A stretch of 64,000 nt of DNA from Diphasiastrum complanatum (GCA_029204225.1 CM055102.1:34714585-34778584), one strand, 5' to 3'; positions 44,083-55,389 are shown, counted from the first letter of the stretch. Notes: a model not told the origin generated them from the sequence alone. Numbers and translations: made by a program.

Positions 44083-44764
44083 CATAGATGCACTACAATT
44101 CTGAATCGCGGTCAGAATCGCGTTTTGAATCGCGATTCGGAAAAAAACCAAAATTGTTTAGAATCGTTTTTTTTTTTTTGAAATTTTTTTTGGGCAATAT
44201 GGGAATCAGATGAAAGCTCTGATTAAGAGCATTATTATTGTGTAGTTTGTCGACTGTTTCGGGTGCAAGATGGTCCAGTTTAGGTGCATTAATCCATGTT
44301 GGGTTCTGTCAAAAATAAAAATTCAAAACTAACCTCTAGCCTGTTCATTACAATCACAGATGGTTCCAGTGGGACAGAGACAGAGAACTGTAGTGCAATT
44401 GTACCTCGCTTTTTGCTTCAGGGGGCGCTGCCCCCCGATCACCCCGCCGACGACAGTAGCAGGGGGGGCGCTGCCCCCCCTGTAGATAAAAATGGGGGTC
44501 CAAATGCGCGCCGATAAGTGCCCAATATTTAGCCCAAACTGTAGCATTAACATTTACTGAGAACCAGAGCAAATAACAACCAAATAGCTACTGAAAATAA
44601 GATCTGTTTGTGCCCTATCTACTACACTTCTGGGAGGCAAAACGCTGGTTTGATCCCCTAAAAAAATCTCAGCCATAACTATTTTATTTTTTTTTGCACG
44701 ATTCTGGGTTCGAATCGTGATTCGCAGAATTGCGGTTCGCGAATCGCGATTCACTGCAACTATG
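44083..44764. mobile_element. 682-bp non-autonomous hAT element
   Basis: Ends CATAGATGCACT ... AGTGCAACTATG-like (right end reads CACTGCAACTATG) form an imperfect terminal inverted repeat, with further AATCGCGATTC-type subterminal repeats at both ends. It is flanked by a perfect 8-bp duplication ATTGGAGT (44075-44082 and 44765-44772), diagnostic of hAT. It splits an integrase codon frame (LPILE | FAYNST) precisely. No transposase. Two GC hairpins GGGGGCGCTGCCCCCC lie inside (about 44420-44480). Confidence 0.92.
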
Positions 44765-44772
44765 ATTGGAGT

Positions 44773-45698
44773 TTGCTTATAACAGTACACAACATTCAGT
44801 TATGAGATACAGCCCATCAATGTATCATACTATCAAAGAATGAAGCTAGACTAGTCAAAACTAGGATATCACACAAACATAAGATGAGTACCCAAAGATA
44901 ATATAAATACAATCTCTAACTTTGTAGCATCCTCAGTCCACCTGCAGTGTCTTAGATCATCAACAGTCCATCATGCATAGCACTATTTAAATGCTCTGCC
45001 ATCCCTACTGATATCATTAGTGCCCCAAAGTAGATGTAGATCATATGCCTGTTGATATTTTTCCATTAGCTTTCATACATCTATATGTGGATTCAAGGAA
45101 CAAGATTCTACCACAAACCCATATTGAGCTTGTAACACTTTCCAACCAAGTTTAGTCTGCAACAAAAACAGCTGTGCTGTTACTGGCAGCTGTGCTATCA
45201 ACACCCTTGACCACTATCAACATGTAACCTGATGAATGAAAATACATAATAAGTCTGCTAAGGTTGCTGCAAATGATATTTCCAGTGGAAAAATGTTTTT
45301 GAAAACAATCCTTAAGCGGACAAAGAATATCAACTATCAGACCTAACAGGTAGGTCTTATTTGTAACTCCACATACAGGGTACTAATGAGTGGCCACAAT
45401 TTAATCAGCAATCTTCCGACATTTCATCAGGAAAAACAAAGTTGTTCATAAAGCCGTTTTTGCTGACCAAATATCTCAAATGACAAAATTGTTTAGTTCT
45501 AACCTAGCATTGACAAAATTTCCAAATCCTTTTGAGGAGAACCGAGTATTTCAAATAGGGCAGCATTCTCTGATATCTATTGATAAAATAACTGAAATGA
45601 GAACCAGACTTACAAAAAAACAACATCTAAGTACAAATTGACTACCTCTAAATCACTGTGATACGTTAGAAAACAAATCATCAAACCCTAGATCTTAC
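44773..45698. other. end of Ty3 relic, then FY intron
   Basis: The first ~60 bases complete the integrase relic split by the hAT element. The rest up to the FY exon at 45699 is AT-rich intron with no recognised element. Confidence 0.6.
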
Positions 45699-45796
45699 CA
45701 GCCAGTGACCTTTCTTCTTGGCATCGAGCAAAGTCCCAAACTTTCACAGTGGTATCATCCGAACATGAGCAGAATTTCAAATCTGTTGAAGAAAAA
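45699..45796 (-). CDS. FY: FY exon: [20 protein letters not shown]...
   Basis: 98 nt; starts with T completing Ser from the previous exon, reads [20 protein letters not shown] then CQEERSLA, and ends with G completed by the exon at 16822. FCSCSDD...KVWDF is a hallmark FY/WDR33 segment. Acceptor CTCCTAG, donor GTAAGAT. The next intron is 28.9 kb. Confidence 0.94.
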
Positions 45797-46653
45797 CTAG
45801 GAGCCACACAACCAGATATAGAGTTTTCACAAAAGGCCTTTTAACAGCATGAACAACATTAAAGATCCTATACATCTTACTTAAGTTTTTCACTACTATC
45901 AAACTGAAGGTATTTCAATAGAGACAAGCTGAAACATTAAAAATCAATAAAAAACCTTCAGAATCTTCCTAGGATAACTGCCTAAAAATTCATTTCACAT
46001 CACAGTGAGCTTTCATGGTGAGCCATTAGAAATAAATTAACTTGTTGTCTATCTGTTTCTCCACCTAACTCCCCTCCTTGCTGCCAAATACAAAATACCC
46101 ATCTACTTGATGTGACTTAGACTTGCTGCAATATTTAAGATGAACAACTGCCATGTACCAGATAACTTCTTCGATAGAGCAAGTGATTATGTAAACGCAA
46201 AACACAGCTACAAAGACAATACCAAACCACGGAAGAGAAAATACAATCAATGACCACATTGAACCAACCGAAAATCATGGCCGAGATCTCATGTGATTGA
46301 GGGTACATGAACCAGGAGATTCCAAGGCCAAAAGTCTAAATCCAGGGTACAAGTGATTTATGCTAAGAGATTCTCTACTCCATGATTTGAGCCTCTTATA
46401 TCCTGTTAACTTTAATAAAAGGCGACAAACTAGCCTAGTAACTAACAAGCCCTAGCTTAGCACTTTAGGACCTTTAGAGCAATCCATCATCATTTAATTG
46501 GGTTGACAAGTCCTTTAGGGACCTCTCAAGCACTTCACATCATTTTAAACACCATTAACATTCATATTTTATACTAGATGTCCTGAATTTCCAGTTTATC
46601 GCATCCATATCAAATGCTCTGCAGTTCAAGAATCAAATTGAAAATCAATATAC
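45797..46653 (-). other. FY intron of 857 bp
   Basis: Compact intron without recognised repeats or other genes. Confidence 0.65.
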
Positions 46654-46725
46654 CTCAAGTCACGGACAGCTTCTTTGTGAGCTGATTTGTTTGCTTTGAC
46701 ATTGTTCATGTTTGACTTCCAATAT
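46654..46725 (-). CDS. FY: FY exon: [20 protein letters not shown]
   Basis: 72 nt; the first A completes Lys, then [20 protein letters not shown] and RDL plus AG. The NMNNVKA-AHKE stretch is near-invariant in WDR33/FY proteins. Acceptor TCTGCAG, donor GTATATT. Phase matches both neighbours. Confidence 0.95.
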
Positions 46726-47270
46726 CTGCAGAACTTCTCACAAGCCCATGTCACAAGGGGAAAAGCGCAGAACGACGCAATACACAACAAACTAACTTTT
46801 ATGATAAGAGAAACCAGGGACAAGGAAGCGTGCAAACAAGAAATATTACTTTGGTAGGAAAATGCTCAGACTTTGTATCTGTGCCCCTTATTTGAGTTAA
46901 CTAGACATATCAAAGTAATGACTGTATAAGTTACGGTAGTTTTAAGATATAATCATCGGTCATGTTTTTTCTACAAAAATTTCAAAATAAGATGAGCTAT
47001 CCCTAAAATGTGCTGGCACTGGTGTTGTACCAACACCTATAATTGTAGACCCAAATATTGGCTTCTTGCAATAAGTTCTGTGCTCTATTTAAGGTGATAT
47101 TGTTGCTTCAGCATGCTGCCTTTCTATTTCTTTGTAGCATGTGCCCTTTCTTCCCATCGTACAAGGCCAAAATGCTGCAATTGTGACCTGCTATAAAAAA
47201 AGATCATTGCTTGGGACTGTTGCATGTGAGAGTGAACTTGACAGAAACTCGTCTGCAATTTTGGTTTCAC
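46726..47270 (-). other. FY intron part without recognised feature
   Basis: AT-rich; part of the 4879-bp intron upstream of exon 46654-46725. No element end recognised. Confidence 0.5.
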
Positions 47271-47275
47271 CAAAT

Positions 47276-48390
47276 TCATGCATGTAAATCCGTTAGTGGA
47301 AGAAACACAGGGAATGACCTCACACCAAAGGCCACCCACTGAAGAGCTGTACAAGAGGTCAAGGAGTCTCTTGTTTCAGCTTCAATGTAGGTAGCCTTCT
47401 TACGTCTAAGTATGGTGCGGTATTGATGATTGATCAGAAGGGGGGAAAGTGCGGACATTGGATGATATGGAGGTGTAGGTTGGGTGCTGACAATCCTCAT
47501 CGCACGACGTACTATGGGGAAAATGTAGAGACTGACTTCAAATTCAAATTGGATGACTTGGAAAGAGAAGAGAGAGTTGCATGGACAAGGTGGTGAGGAA
47601 GATGGCTTAGGATTCAAGTGGACTATTGTGTGAAAGGTCATGAAGTAATGAGAGGAGTAATTCCTACAATTGAGATATGTGAGTGAAATTGAAGGCGTAA
47701 CAAGGAGCATAAGATCCAGATAGACAGGGTGAGGAAGCATGGTTCGCAACCCAGCCCACATGAAAAGAAAGGAAAGAATGGTCTGAAAGTGTAGTGGAGG
47801 AGATAGTTAGGTCAAATACATTTGGAATGAAAGACTATGACCCCATGAGATAATCAACGACACTACAGCCACCACGCTGGGCATGACATGTAAAATCACC
47901 AAAAGCAAGCCATTGAGCTCGGCCATTACAAATGACTAGGTCATGAGACTCGCCCAACTAGACAAGGTGGTTGTCATATGCAATGATTGGACCATCTCAA
48001 TTCGTTGATGCTCTGAGAATACCCACTCCTTATTGTAGAGTGCATTGAAACACAGAGGGTCGTCCTTCATATCATGAATATCATTCTAACATCCCCCTCT
48101 CCAGGCATTAAAGTCACCTACAAGTATGATTGGTCACTGGATAAGGCCCGTCTCAAAATCATCATCTCAAGTATCATCAATGCCATCGAGGATCCTCACA
48201 TGTGATCAAAGCCTGAAGTGACCTGGGGGAATCCCAATATAAACAGTAGTATCGTCCTCCAATGTCATAATAGATAGGACATCAAAAAATGAAATGACTC
48301 AATCCATCTGACAAACCCCCATCCAGGTATCTAGGGCGAATAGGACAACCTGTACAATCTGTCTCCATAAAGATGGATCTATACTAAAGG
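47276..48390 (-). pseudogene. LINE fragment with endonuclease and linker (LINE V)
   Basis: Minus-strand reading, in order: DDTTVYIGIPPGHF (cf. LFVAACYFPPES), IILVGDFNAWRG (the GDFNA metal/DNA-contact block), FNALYNKEWVFSEHQRIEMV, and linker NHQYRTILRRKKATYIEAE near 47400. It is frame-broken. It lies downstream (3') of the RT piece of LINE W although endonuclease should precede RT, so it is a separate, truncated copy. Confidence 0.65.
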
Positions 48391-50277
48391 GGTTTCACCC
48401 CAAGCTGTCCATCCCAAACCCTACGGATATAGGATCTGTAAATAAATTGGTGGATATGGTGACGTGTGCCCTCCGAAAGTGACAATAGAGAAATACCAAT
48501 GGAGTCCAATAGTCCACCAGCCTGAGAATACCATGAGAAATGAGATCCCTGGCTATGGAGTAATCGCGAAGAGGTTTGAGGAGCATGAGAATATTAGACT
48601 CTCTGCTATCCATCTGTGTCAGTCGCTGGAGAAAAATGACAATCCGAAAATAGCCTCAACCTGTTATGGAGGAACTGCAAGTATAATCTGATGAGGAACA
48701 ATGGGTTTCGCCGGATCATACGTGAAAGCATAGTAATCTACAACCGAGATATATTAGCCCACTCTGAGGAAGTAAGACCTATACACGAAGTCTCTGCTGC
48801 ATACATAGTTGTCGGTGTGACCACGGTATCAAACAGGACACACTTACTCTCGTATGTAACGCCTGAAGCAAAACCTCTCAAGCAGGACCAGAGATGTGTG
48901 CCCCTTACCCAATCAAAGCAACCTGTCTCATACTGAAGACTGGGCCCGTGATGAGGACTCCCAAATATGTGTAAGAAGAGACAACCTCTAAAGGCTGACC
49001 ATCCCATAGAAGGTCTCGACGCTACATGAATGCCCGAGAAGTATTGAAGACCATAACTTTGGTCTTTGCAATATTCACTGACAATCCCTAACGTGAGCAA
49101 AAGGAGCATAATACATCTAAATGTCTCTGTAACCCCTCTCTGGAACGTGACATGAGTACAACATCATTGGCATACAGCAGAATTGAGATCAGTAGGTCGC
49201 ATAGAGTAAAACCCTCACCTCCCTCCACAATCCAAACAAGCTAGGGGATAGTGAGCATCCCTGCTTCACTCCGTGGTGCTATAAACCTGTTGAGATATGC
49301 CCATCTCCGAACAAAAACAACCTATCACTCTCTCATATAGACTAATAATCGCCAAGACTGTATCTGAATGGAAGCCAAGATCCTGTAATCTCTGGATAAG
49401 TGAGTATCCCTGAACGGAGTCAAAGGCCTTACGGAAATCTACAAAACAGTAATATACTTGCCTCATCTGGACCTAGCCTCCTCAATAATGGATCTCAAGG
49501 TGAATATATGATCTGAGGTGGAGTAATGTGATCGAAAACCTGCCTAGCCCAAAGCAGACAAGCGTCTAATCTCGGCTTTTCTACTAACTGCCCTCTGAAG
49601 AACTGAGCCATGTACTCTTGGGATCACCCCCCTTGGGGATGGATGTTAGGACTCCATTGCCTTTGTGGGAATGTATGGTTCTTGAGAGTAGGAGATAAGA
49701 GGAGTTATTGGATTGATAGGCAAGGAAGAAGAGGAAGGGGAGATAGGAACAGAGGAAGATAGAGCAGAAGGAGAAGGAGAGGAGCATGAGGAACGTGTAG
49801 GGGATGAGGATGTAGGCGAGAATGTGGAAGAAGAAGATGAGGAGGGCTGAGCCGCAGGAAGAAGAAGAGGCCCTTTCTCCTGTTGAGCAGCAGGAGGAAG
49901 GGCATTAGTAGAGATTGAGGCAGCAGGGGGGGGGGGGCAGCGAAGAGGGCAGGAGGGGTGGGGGAGACAGATCCAGACTGTTCTGGAGCGAGGGCAGGGG
50001 CAATCGAGGTAGCGAGGGGGGCAGGAATTAGCGAGGAGACATCAGCGAGGGCATCAGTGAGGTCAGGGGCAATCGAGGCAGCAGGAGCATCAGCGAGGAC
50101 AGGAGCTACATCAGCGAGGGGGTCTAGAGGAGCCACATCAGCGAAGGGGGTCAGTGGAACAGCGAGCGCTGGGGGGGAGCATGAGGGAGGGGCCGCGATG
50201 GTGGAGCGGGCGCTAGTGGCCCGTGGAGAGATGGAGCGGGGGCTGGCCCTCTTGCGTGGAGGCGCCATCATCGAGGA

Positions 50278-50279
<2 letters not shown>
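48391..50279 (-). pseudogene. LINE W: ORF1 start joined to RT (endonuclease deleted)
   Basis: It begins directly after (TC)n with MMAPPRKRASPRSISPRATS (50271) and an Ala/Pro-rich ORF1 N-terminus to about 49700. Within about 60 bp it passes into the RT region: SIPKGGDP, GFRSHYSTSDHIFTLRS, VYYCFVDFRKAFDSV (49440-49490), LLYANDVVLMSRSREGLQR (YADD changed to YAND near 49165), AAETSCIGLTSSEWANISRL and the C-terminal domain. Endonuclease and ORF1 C-terminus are missing. The catalytic Asp-to-Asn change and stops inactivate RT. Confidence 0.75.

Positions 50280-50340
<61 letters not shown>
50280..50340. repeat. (GA)30 tract between LINE Z and LINE W
   Basis: 61 bp; on the minus strand it follows AACATTAATTAAGC (3' end of LINE Z) and precedes the ORF1 ATG of LINE W. 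Confidence 0.95.
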
Positions 50341-50344
<4 letters not shown>

Positions 50345-51000
50345 ATTAATGTTCTTTGGAAACTACAGAGGCATATGAGAAGAAGAAAGTACATTTCAAG
50401 TATGCACTAGAAATTGTTGGAGTGTAGAGACACTTTCAGACAGCTGTAAAAGGAATACATATGATGCTACTACTAATGATATGAAAAGAAAACTATACAA
50501 TGATGAAGTGGTATAAATTGTTATCCAATTCTAAGAAAGAAAGCAGTAATGTGTGCAGTCATTGCAGGTGCAGAACGTGTAGTATGTCGTCGTCACCGTT
50601 GAGAAGGTCGCATACGTGAACTCTAAGTGTACTCTCAAAGTAGGGCGAGTCGCTTTGACTGTCATATGGCACTGCATATATGCTGTATCTTGTCTCTAAT
50701 CTATATGTTGGTCCCGAGTAGAAAGATCAACATCATCATTTAACTATAAGTCTATTCAAGATCTTCTCCTAGAGAAGAAGCAAGCAATTTGGAGCCGCAC
50801 GTAATGACTCTGCAGCTTGTTTTGACATAGACCTCTCCACAATAAAAGCATCTCATGTACCATAAGGGCAACACAACGAGGATCCTTGTATGCAATGACG
50901 AGCACAAGGTGACTGGAGTATCTCTGAAGAGTGAAAGATATTTCCCCTTGATCTCATAGTATATACAGCATTTGAAGATTGATTGTTTCATCAAGGAGCT
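50341..51000 (-). pseudogene. 5'-truncated LINE Z (3' end only)
   Basis: The minus strand resembles the last ~600 bp of LINE X/L1b (C-terminal end and 3' UTR, including CATACTTGAAATG and CATTAATTAAG before the TC tail) but is more diverged; the hairpin is degraded. No intact frame. Confidence 0.6.
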
Positions 51001-51210
51001 TGAGAGAACACAGTTAAAGAAGAAGATCCATTATTACCAAGAGAAGGTATATCTGGAACAGCAATCATCACATTCACAAAAAATCAAAACGCTAAAGCAA
51101 CAAATATATAATAGCTCAGCCCCTAAGATGAGCATAGGTCTTTTTCTAGTTCGCAGTTGATCTTGCAACCACTATTGGGCATAGATGTTAATCTAAACCA
51201 AATCTCTTGT

Positions 51211-51405
51211 TACCTGAATTTTGCCTGCTTACTTGAAGAAGCATATGCTTCCTTTCAAAGCAACTTTCATGAGTGATAAACTAGATACAATAAGAAATAA
51301 GAGGTTCTTACCTAAATTATGCCTGCTTACTTGAAGGGGTTCTTGCCTTCTAAAGCATCTTCCATGTGAGATAGACTAGATACAACAACAAATAAGAGGC
51401 TCATG
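51211..51405. repeat. two 98-bp tandem units
   Basis: Units 51211-51308 and 51309-51405 share TACCTRAATT, GCCTGCTTACTTGAAG, AGATACAA and AAATAAGAGG, with about 20% difference. They lie in an FY intron; no coding role seen. Confidence 0.75.
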
Positions 51406-51604
51406 CATCGCAAAAAAGTCTTAAGATCTCTTCATGCATATCATGAAAAACTGTTGTGCAATAAATATCCACTAGCATGGGCTACCTTATTGAAAAGAAC
51501 CTGTGAATGTTACTGATCCAAATGAAACCAAGGTACCATAATACATCTCAGCCACCCTTACATATATAAAATCATATAGCAAAGTTTATATATAATGCAC
51601 GTAC

Positions 51605-51687
51605 TTAATGCAGCCACCTTCATCTCCTGTCACCATCCAATTCTCATTATGACTCCATATCATTGACTTGACTGCTGTATCATGTGC
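51605..51687 (-). CDS. FY: FY exon: [20 protein letters not shown]...
   Basis: 83 nt in phase 0: [20 protein letters not shown] then DEGGCI and AA of Lys. The HD...V.SM.WSHNE segment is diagnostic for FY/WDR33. Acceptor TTGATAG, donor GTACGTG. It is the most 5' FY exon visible here; the upstream exon (ending in a ...LQ-like strand) was not found up to 64000, so the intron exceeds 12.3 kb. Confidence 0.94.
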
Positions 51688-52865
51688 CTATCAATATAAA
51701 ACAGTAAAATCCATCAAAGAATCAGTTCTTAACTAGATTTGAAATTTAATTTGAGCTTCACATCACTAGACCACAAATGTCTATTTCAGTGAAGACAAAA
51801 GTATAAAAAAATTCTTACCAATGTTAATAACTGATAAAATTGTACCGCACAAACCAGAATGCTCAACCGCTTAGCACTTTCTAGTTTTCCACATTGTAGA
51901 TTTTCATGGTTTCCTTGAAGTAATGATTACAAACATTCATAGATGCTTTAGTTATAACATCCATCTAGATAGATTGTATTTCGAAGACAGGAAGAGTTCA
52001 ACATTTTGACTTCTCCCAAGTGTTCATCAATAGTAGCTCAAAATTTGTAATGGAAGTTCTGTTTAGCCATTAGAATATGTTTCTCTGAATGGTGCAAAAC
52101 AACCATATCAATATATAGAATGAACAATGCCTCCCAAAAAAGGACCCAAGAGACATGAGGCTACATTGTCCTCTGAACTATTTCTCAAGCCTATTCATTG
52201 ATGGCAATCTTAATTCACAAAATAAAGAGCTCAAGAAACCCCTAGACACAATCGTTGACGAGAAGTGAGTCTAATTTTCATCCTACAAAGCAACAAAATC
52301 ATTATGTAGATCAAGAAGTCACAATGAATTGTATATTCGAAAGAACCAAGTAATGGGAGGAAAATGATTTTCTAGCTCCAACATTCATGAATTCACTAGA
52401 ATGGGCATCTCATTGTTGTTAGGCCAATGGCATACCCACTAAGGGTCAGACAAGCAACCTCCAAACCTTAAAAAATGCATTGAGGCCTAAAATACTCATT
52501 AAGGCCTAAAATACTCATTAAGGCCCCTTGAAATGATTTCTAATTCTCAATTCAATGCATAGTTTCACTGAAACAAGTTTCATTGAATGAAATTTCGTTT
52601 AGAAATGGTCCGTTTGAAACATATTTTTGTGAATGAAACAAGTTTGTAAAATAAATAAATAATTCAGGTTTTACACAATTCTACTGTTTTGTTTAGAAAT
52701 GCTCTTTTTTTGGTGTGAGGGTAGGAAAATAAGATAAATCGTAAAGTACAATCTAGGTCCTAGGATGTACGTGAAACCTGAAAAGTTGAGGGAAAGAGAG
52801 TTGAGGGGGAGAGAACTTAGAAGTTAGTGTAGTGTTAGTTTTAATATAAGTGTTAGTACTTAGAT
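51688..52865. other. FY intron, no recognised element
   Basis: AT-rich sequence. A 22-bp unit AAGGCCTAAAATACTCATT is duplicated near 52486-52520; nothing else noted. Confidence 0.5.
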
Positions 52866-53420
52866 TACTGTGTTTTTGCCATAATATTAGGCTAGAAACA
52901 AAATTGCAAAAAAAATCTCCTAAAACCATGTCGCCGATTCTTTCCCAAAGCTGTTGATTCTTTCCCGTTTCAAACCATCAATGTATGTACTATGAACTAT
53001 GGATCATGACAATACGTAGAATTCAAATGGCACTCGGGAGTTTCTAGATTTAAGTTCCAAGATTGATCTTTGAATAATTATAATCTACACAGCCTAAACA
53101 ATAAAAAAGCACTTGATTTTGCCATAATAGAAGGCCAGAAATCAAAGCCCTCCAAACAAAAACCCTAAAACCCGTAGTTCCAATGCTCCACGCCATCAAT
53201 GTATGTACTATGTAGTATGGATCATGACAATATGTGTTAGGTCGGACTTGGCAATTCCAACTCTGAAGTCCGAATTAGAATTGCTCATTGATTAATTATG
53301 ATATATGTTGGCTAAACACTAACAAAGCACTCGTTTTTGTCATCTTAGAAGGCTAGAAGTAAAACTACAACCGTTTCACTGTTTCTTTTCCGAGGTTGCC
53401 ATTTCAAACCCATTTTGGAA
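52866..53420. repeat. diverged ~230-bp tandem repeat, about 2.3 copies
   Basis: Copies begin near 52870, 53112 and 53331 with TTTTTGCCATAATA-type sequence followed by AGGC(T/C)AGAA. The first two share ATCAATGTATGTACTATG and TATGGATCATGACAATA. An old local duplication in the intron. Confidence 0.7.
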
Positions 53421-53615
53421 CGGCGTTTCAACCATGAAACATTGATTCAATCATAGAAAGCTTAACTCTTTAGCGACAAACTTCAGAATTCCAAGTCAAC
53501 TTCAAAGCAAATACAAGAGTGGATTATCAATCATATATCAAACTCCTACAAAGAAGATATTAATTATGAATTATATCACGGATTTTAATATCAATCAAGT
53601 ATAGATTGACAACAC

Positions 53616-54274
53616 ATGAGACATTTTAGCAAAAGAACATCACATATTTTCAGTCGCTTCAACCCTACAAGCAATAGCAAAGGCAAGGGTCCTCTACGGG
53701 CCCTTCTTTCAAAAAGGGCAAGGGCAAAGAGAAAGTTGTCGACGCAACTTCCCCATCAAGAAAGAAGAAGCACCCTCGGTTGGAGAGAGCGGACTTCGAC
53801 AAGCAACGGGTTATGTTTCTCTTGCATGGAGAAGGGGCAGCTCTCCAAGGATTGCCGAAGAAAAGGAAGAAGGGGTGGCCGTTCCTTCAAGGCACCAGGT
53901 AATTCTTCAATTTCTTGCATTGATGTGTCCTTTAAGGATATCATTCACATGAATGGGCTCGTGGAAAGCCAACCCGTGAGTGTTTTATTTGACGACGGTT
54001 CTACGCATAATTTTATTAATGCTAAATTGGTGCAGAAGCCACAGCTGGCAACCGCACCAAGTGACCACAAGTATGTGGTTAGGATGGCGGCGGGTGGGGA
54101 GCAGCAAGTCTGGGACCAATTTGTCCCTCACGTACCGTTGAAAATTCAAAATTATGTAGATAATTTGTCATTTCATATTATTATTTGAATCTTGATAAGG
54201 TAGACTTAATTATAGGTAAAGAGTGGTTTTATGCTAGGAATGAATCATTAAAGAAGGGTTATGTAACTCATAGT
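53616..54274 (+). pseudogene. Ty3/gypsy gag knuckle and protease fragment
   Basis: A 190-codon frame (53616-54188): basic gag C-terminus, knuckle CFSCMEKGQLSKDC (C-x2-C-x4-H replaced by Q-x4-C, so one ligand is lost), and protease SVLFDDGSTHNFINAKLVQK. After one frameshift near 54185 it continues LDKVDLIIGKEWFYARNESL (cf. DIVLGRDWL). Cut at about 54275 by a hAT fragment; RT and integrase absent. Its start is not a gag start. Confidence 0.8.
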
Positions 54275-55350
54275 TTACTCAATGGCTGGCTGGCTAACAT
54301 CATGGCCACATGTGTCTCGCAGCCTCTCTACCTCAACATTTGTAATGGCGCTGCACATTGACATACCCATTCCCCGGCCATCTGGCCTGGTCAATCGCAA
54401 CAAATGGGCCCTGACCCTAGTGAGTGACCCAGTGAAATTAAAACCGCAATGGTAGCATCTCCATCTACGGGCACCTGGACCATGGGACGTAGCCATCTCC
54501 ATCTACGGGCACCTGAACCATGGGACATAGCCACATCCCCTTGTATAAGGTCAACCTTTGCCCACATGCCAACAACCGGCATCATGTCGATGTGACCTAT
54601 CAAGTACAGTCACTGCAATTGCTCAAAGTCCTACAAAACATACACAAAGCATGCAAAGATTCCATACGTTGCACAACAGATACAACTCATTTCACAAATT
54701 AGGGCTAAGCTGATGCGAAAAGCGAGCATGACACATAAGGCATGCTAAACGGTGTCGTATGGGCCAAAAGAGAAAGTTCCAACATTTTTGTAGACATCGA
54801 AAAACAGTCTAGCATCTTACGACACATTGATTAGATAAATACAGCTCATTTCAAACATTAGGGCTAAAACTGACACAAAAAAGCAAGAATGACATTCATA
54901 AATTGACATAAATATCATAAAGGCAAAAACCAACACATAAATACAGTCTAGCATCTAACGGCAGCTCAAAATGACACCTATAGCCTATTTCACAAGAATG
55001 GCCAAAAAAAACATCAAGAGTGAGTACCATGTTCATAACTTCATGTACATGTCATAACGGCCTAAACTGATATTCTAGGCATTCCTATAAGAATGTCTTT
55101 GGCTACTGTTTTTTTCCTATTTTTGGCTACTGTACTTTGTGCTATTGTATGCTACTATAATGTACTGTACTAATTCTTTACCCACTTTGGCATTTTTTTG
55201 GGCTATTTTTGGGGGTGGGAAACAAAAAAAAAAATTAATTAATTAATTGTACGGTTCACCATGGTTCCCCCCAAAAAATTTGAGAACCATAAGGTTCACT
55301 GTATGATTCTCAGAACCGTAGTGAACCGTCCACGGTTCATAGATTCTATG
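54275..55350 (-). mobile_element. truncated hAT transposon (hAT-3): 5' end and BED finger
   Basis: The minus strand starts at a terminus reading CATAGAATCTATGAACCG (55350 downward) with repeated GAACCGT-type subterminal motifs. About 850 bp later it encodes a BED zinc finger, RWRCYHCGFNFTGSLTRVRA then HLL (54275-54500). The rest of the transposase is missing; it abuts the Ty3 fragment at about 54275. A 37-bp stretch encoding the start of the protein is duplicated (54454-54490 and 54491-54528). Confidence 0.75.

Positions 55351-55387
<37 letters not shown>
55351..55387. repeat. (TA)n between two hAT ends
   Basis: AT/TA run of 37 bp lying exactly between the end of hAT-3 and the start of hAT-1. 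Confidence 0.95.

Positions 55388-55389
<2 letters not shown>

Larger units (their letters stand above)
16823..45698 (-). other. FY intron of 28.9 kb filled with transposable elements
   Basis: The intron between exons 45699-45796 and 16763-16822. It contains LINE L1c, the nested LTR elements A, B and C in the same orientation as FY, LINEs Y and X (also sense), Ty3 relics in both orientations and a small hAT element. Splice borders at both ends are canonical and in phase, so the intron must be spliced across all of them. Confidence 0.85.
13784..51687 (-). other. FY: FY/WDR33 gene, central part (seven exons in 37.9 kb)
   Basis: Seven minus-strand exons with GT/AG borders join in one frame of 526 nt (175 codons) without a stop. 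The product is the WD40 core of FY, homologue of human WDR33 and yeast Pfs2, a subunit of the nuclear cleavage and polyadenylation complex that helps recognise AAUAAA; in Arabidopsis FY also promotes flowering with FCA. Intron lengths from 5' to 3' are 4879, 857, 28876, 2449, 194 and 123 bp; the two longest carry many transposons. The N-terminal exons (past 64000) and the C-terminal WD repeats and Pro-rich tail (before base 1) are outside. All visible exons are intact, so the gene is probably functional. Confidence 0.9.

Noticed and set aside
13784-51687. FY as a pseudogene broken by transposons
   Set aside because: All seven exons are open, in phase and have canonical splice borders; all insertions are in introns.
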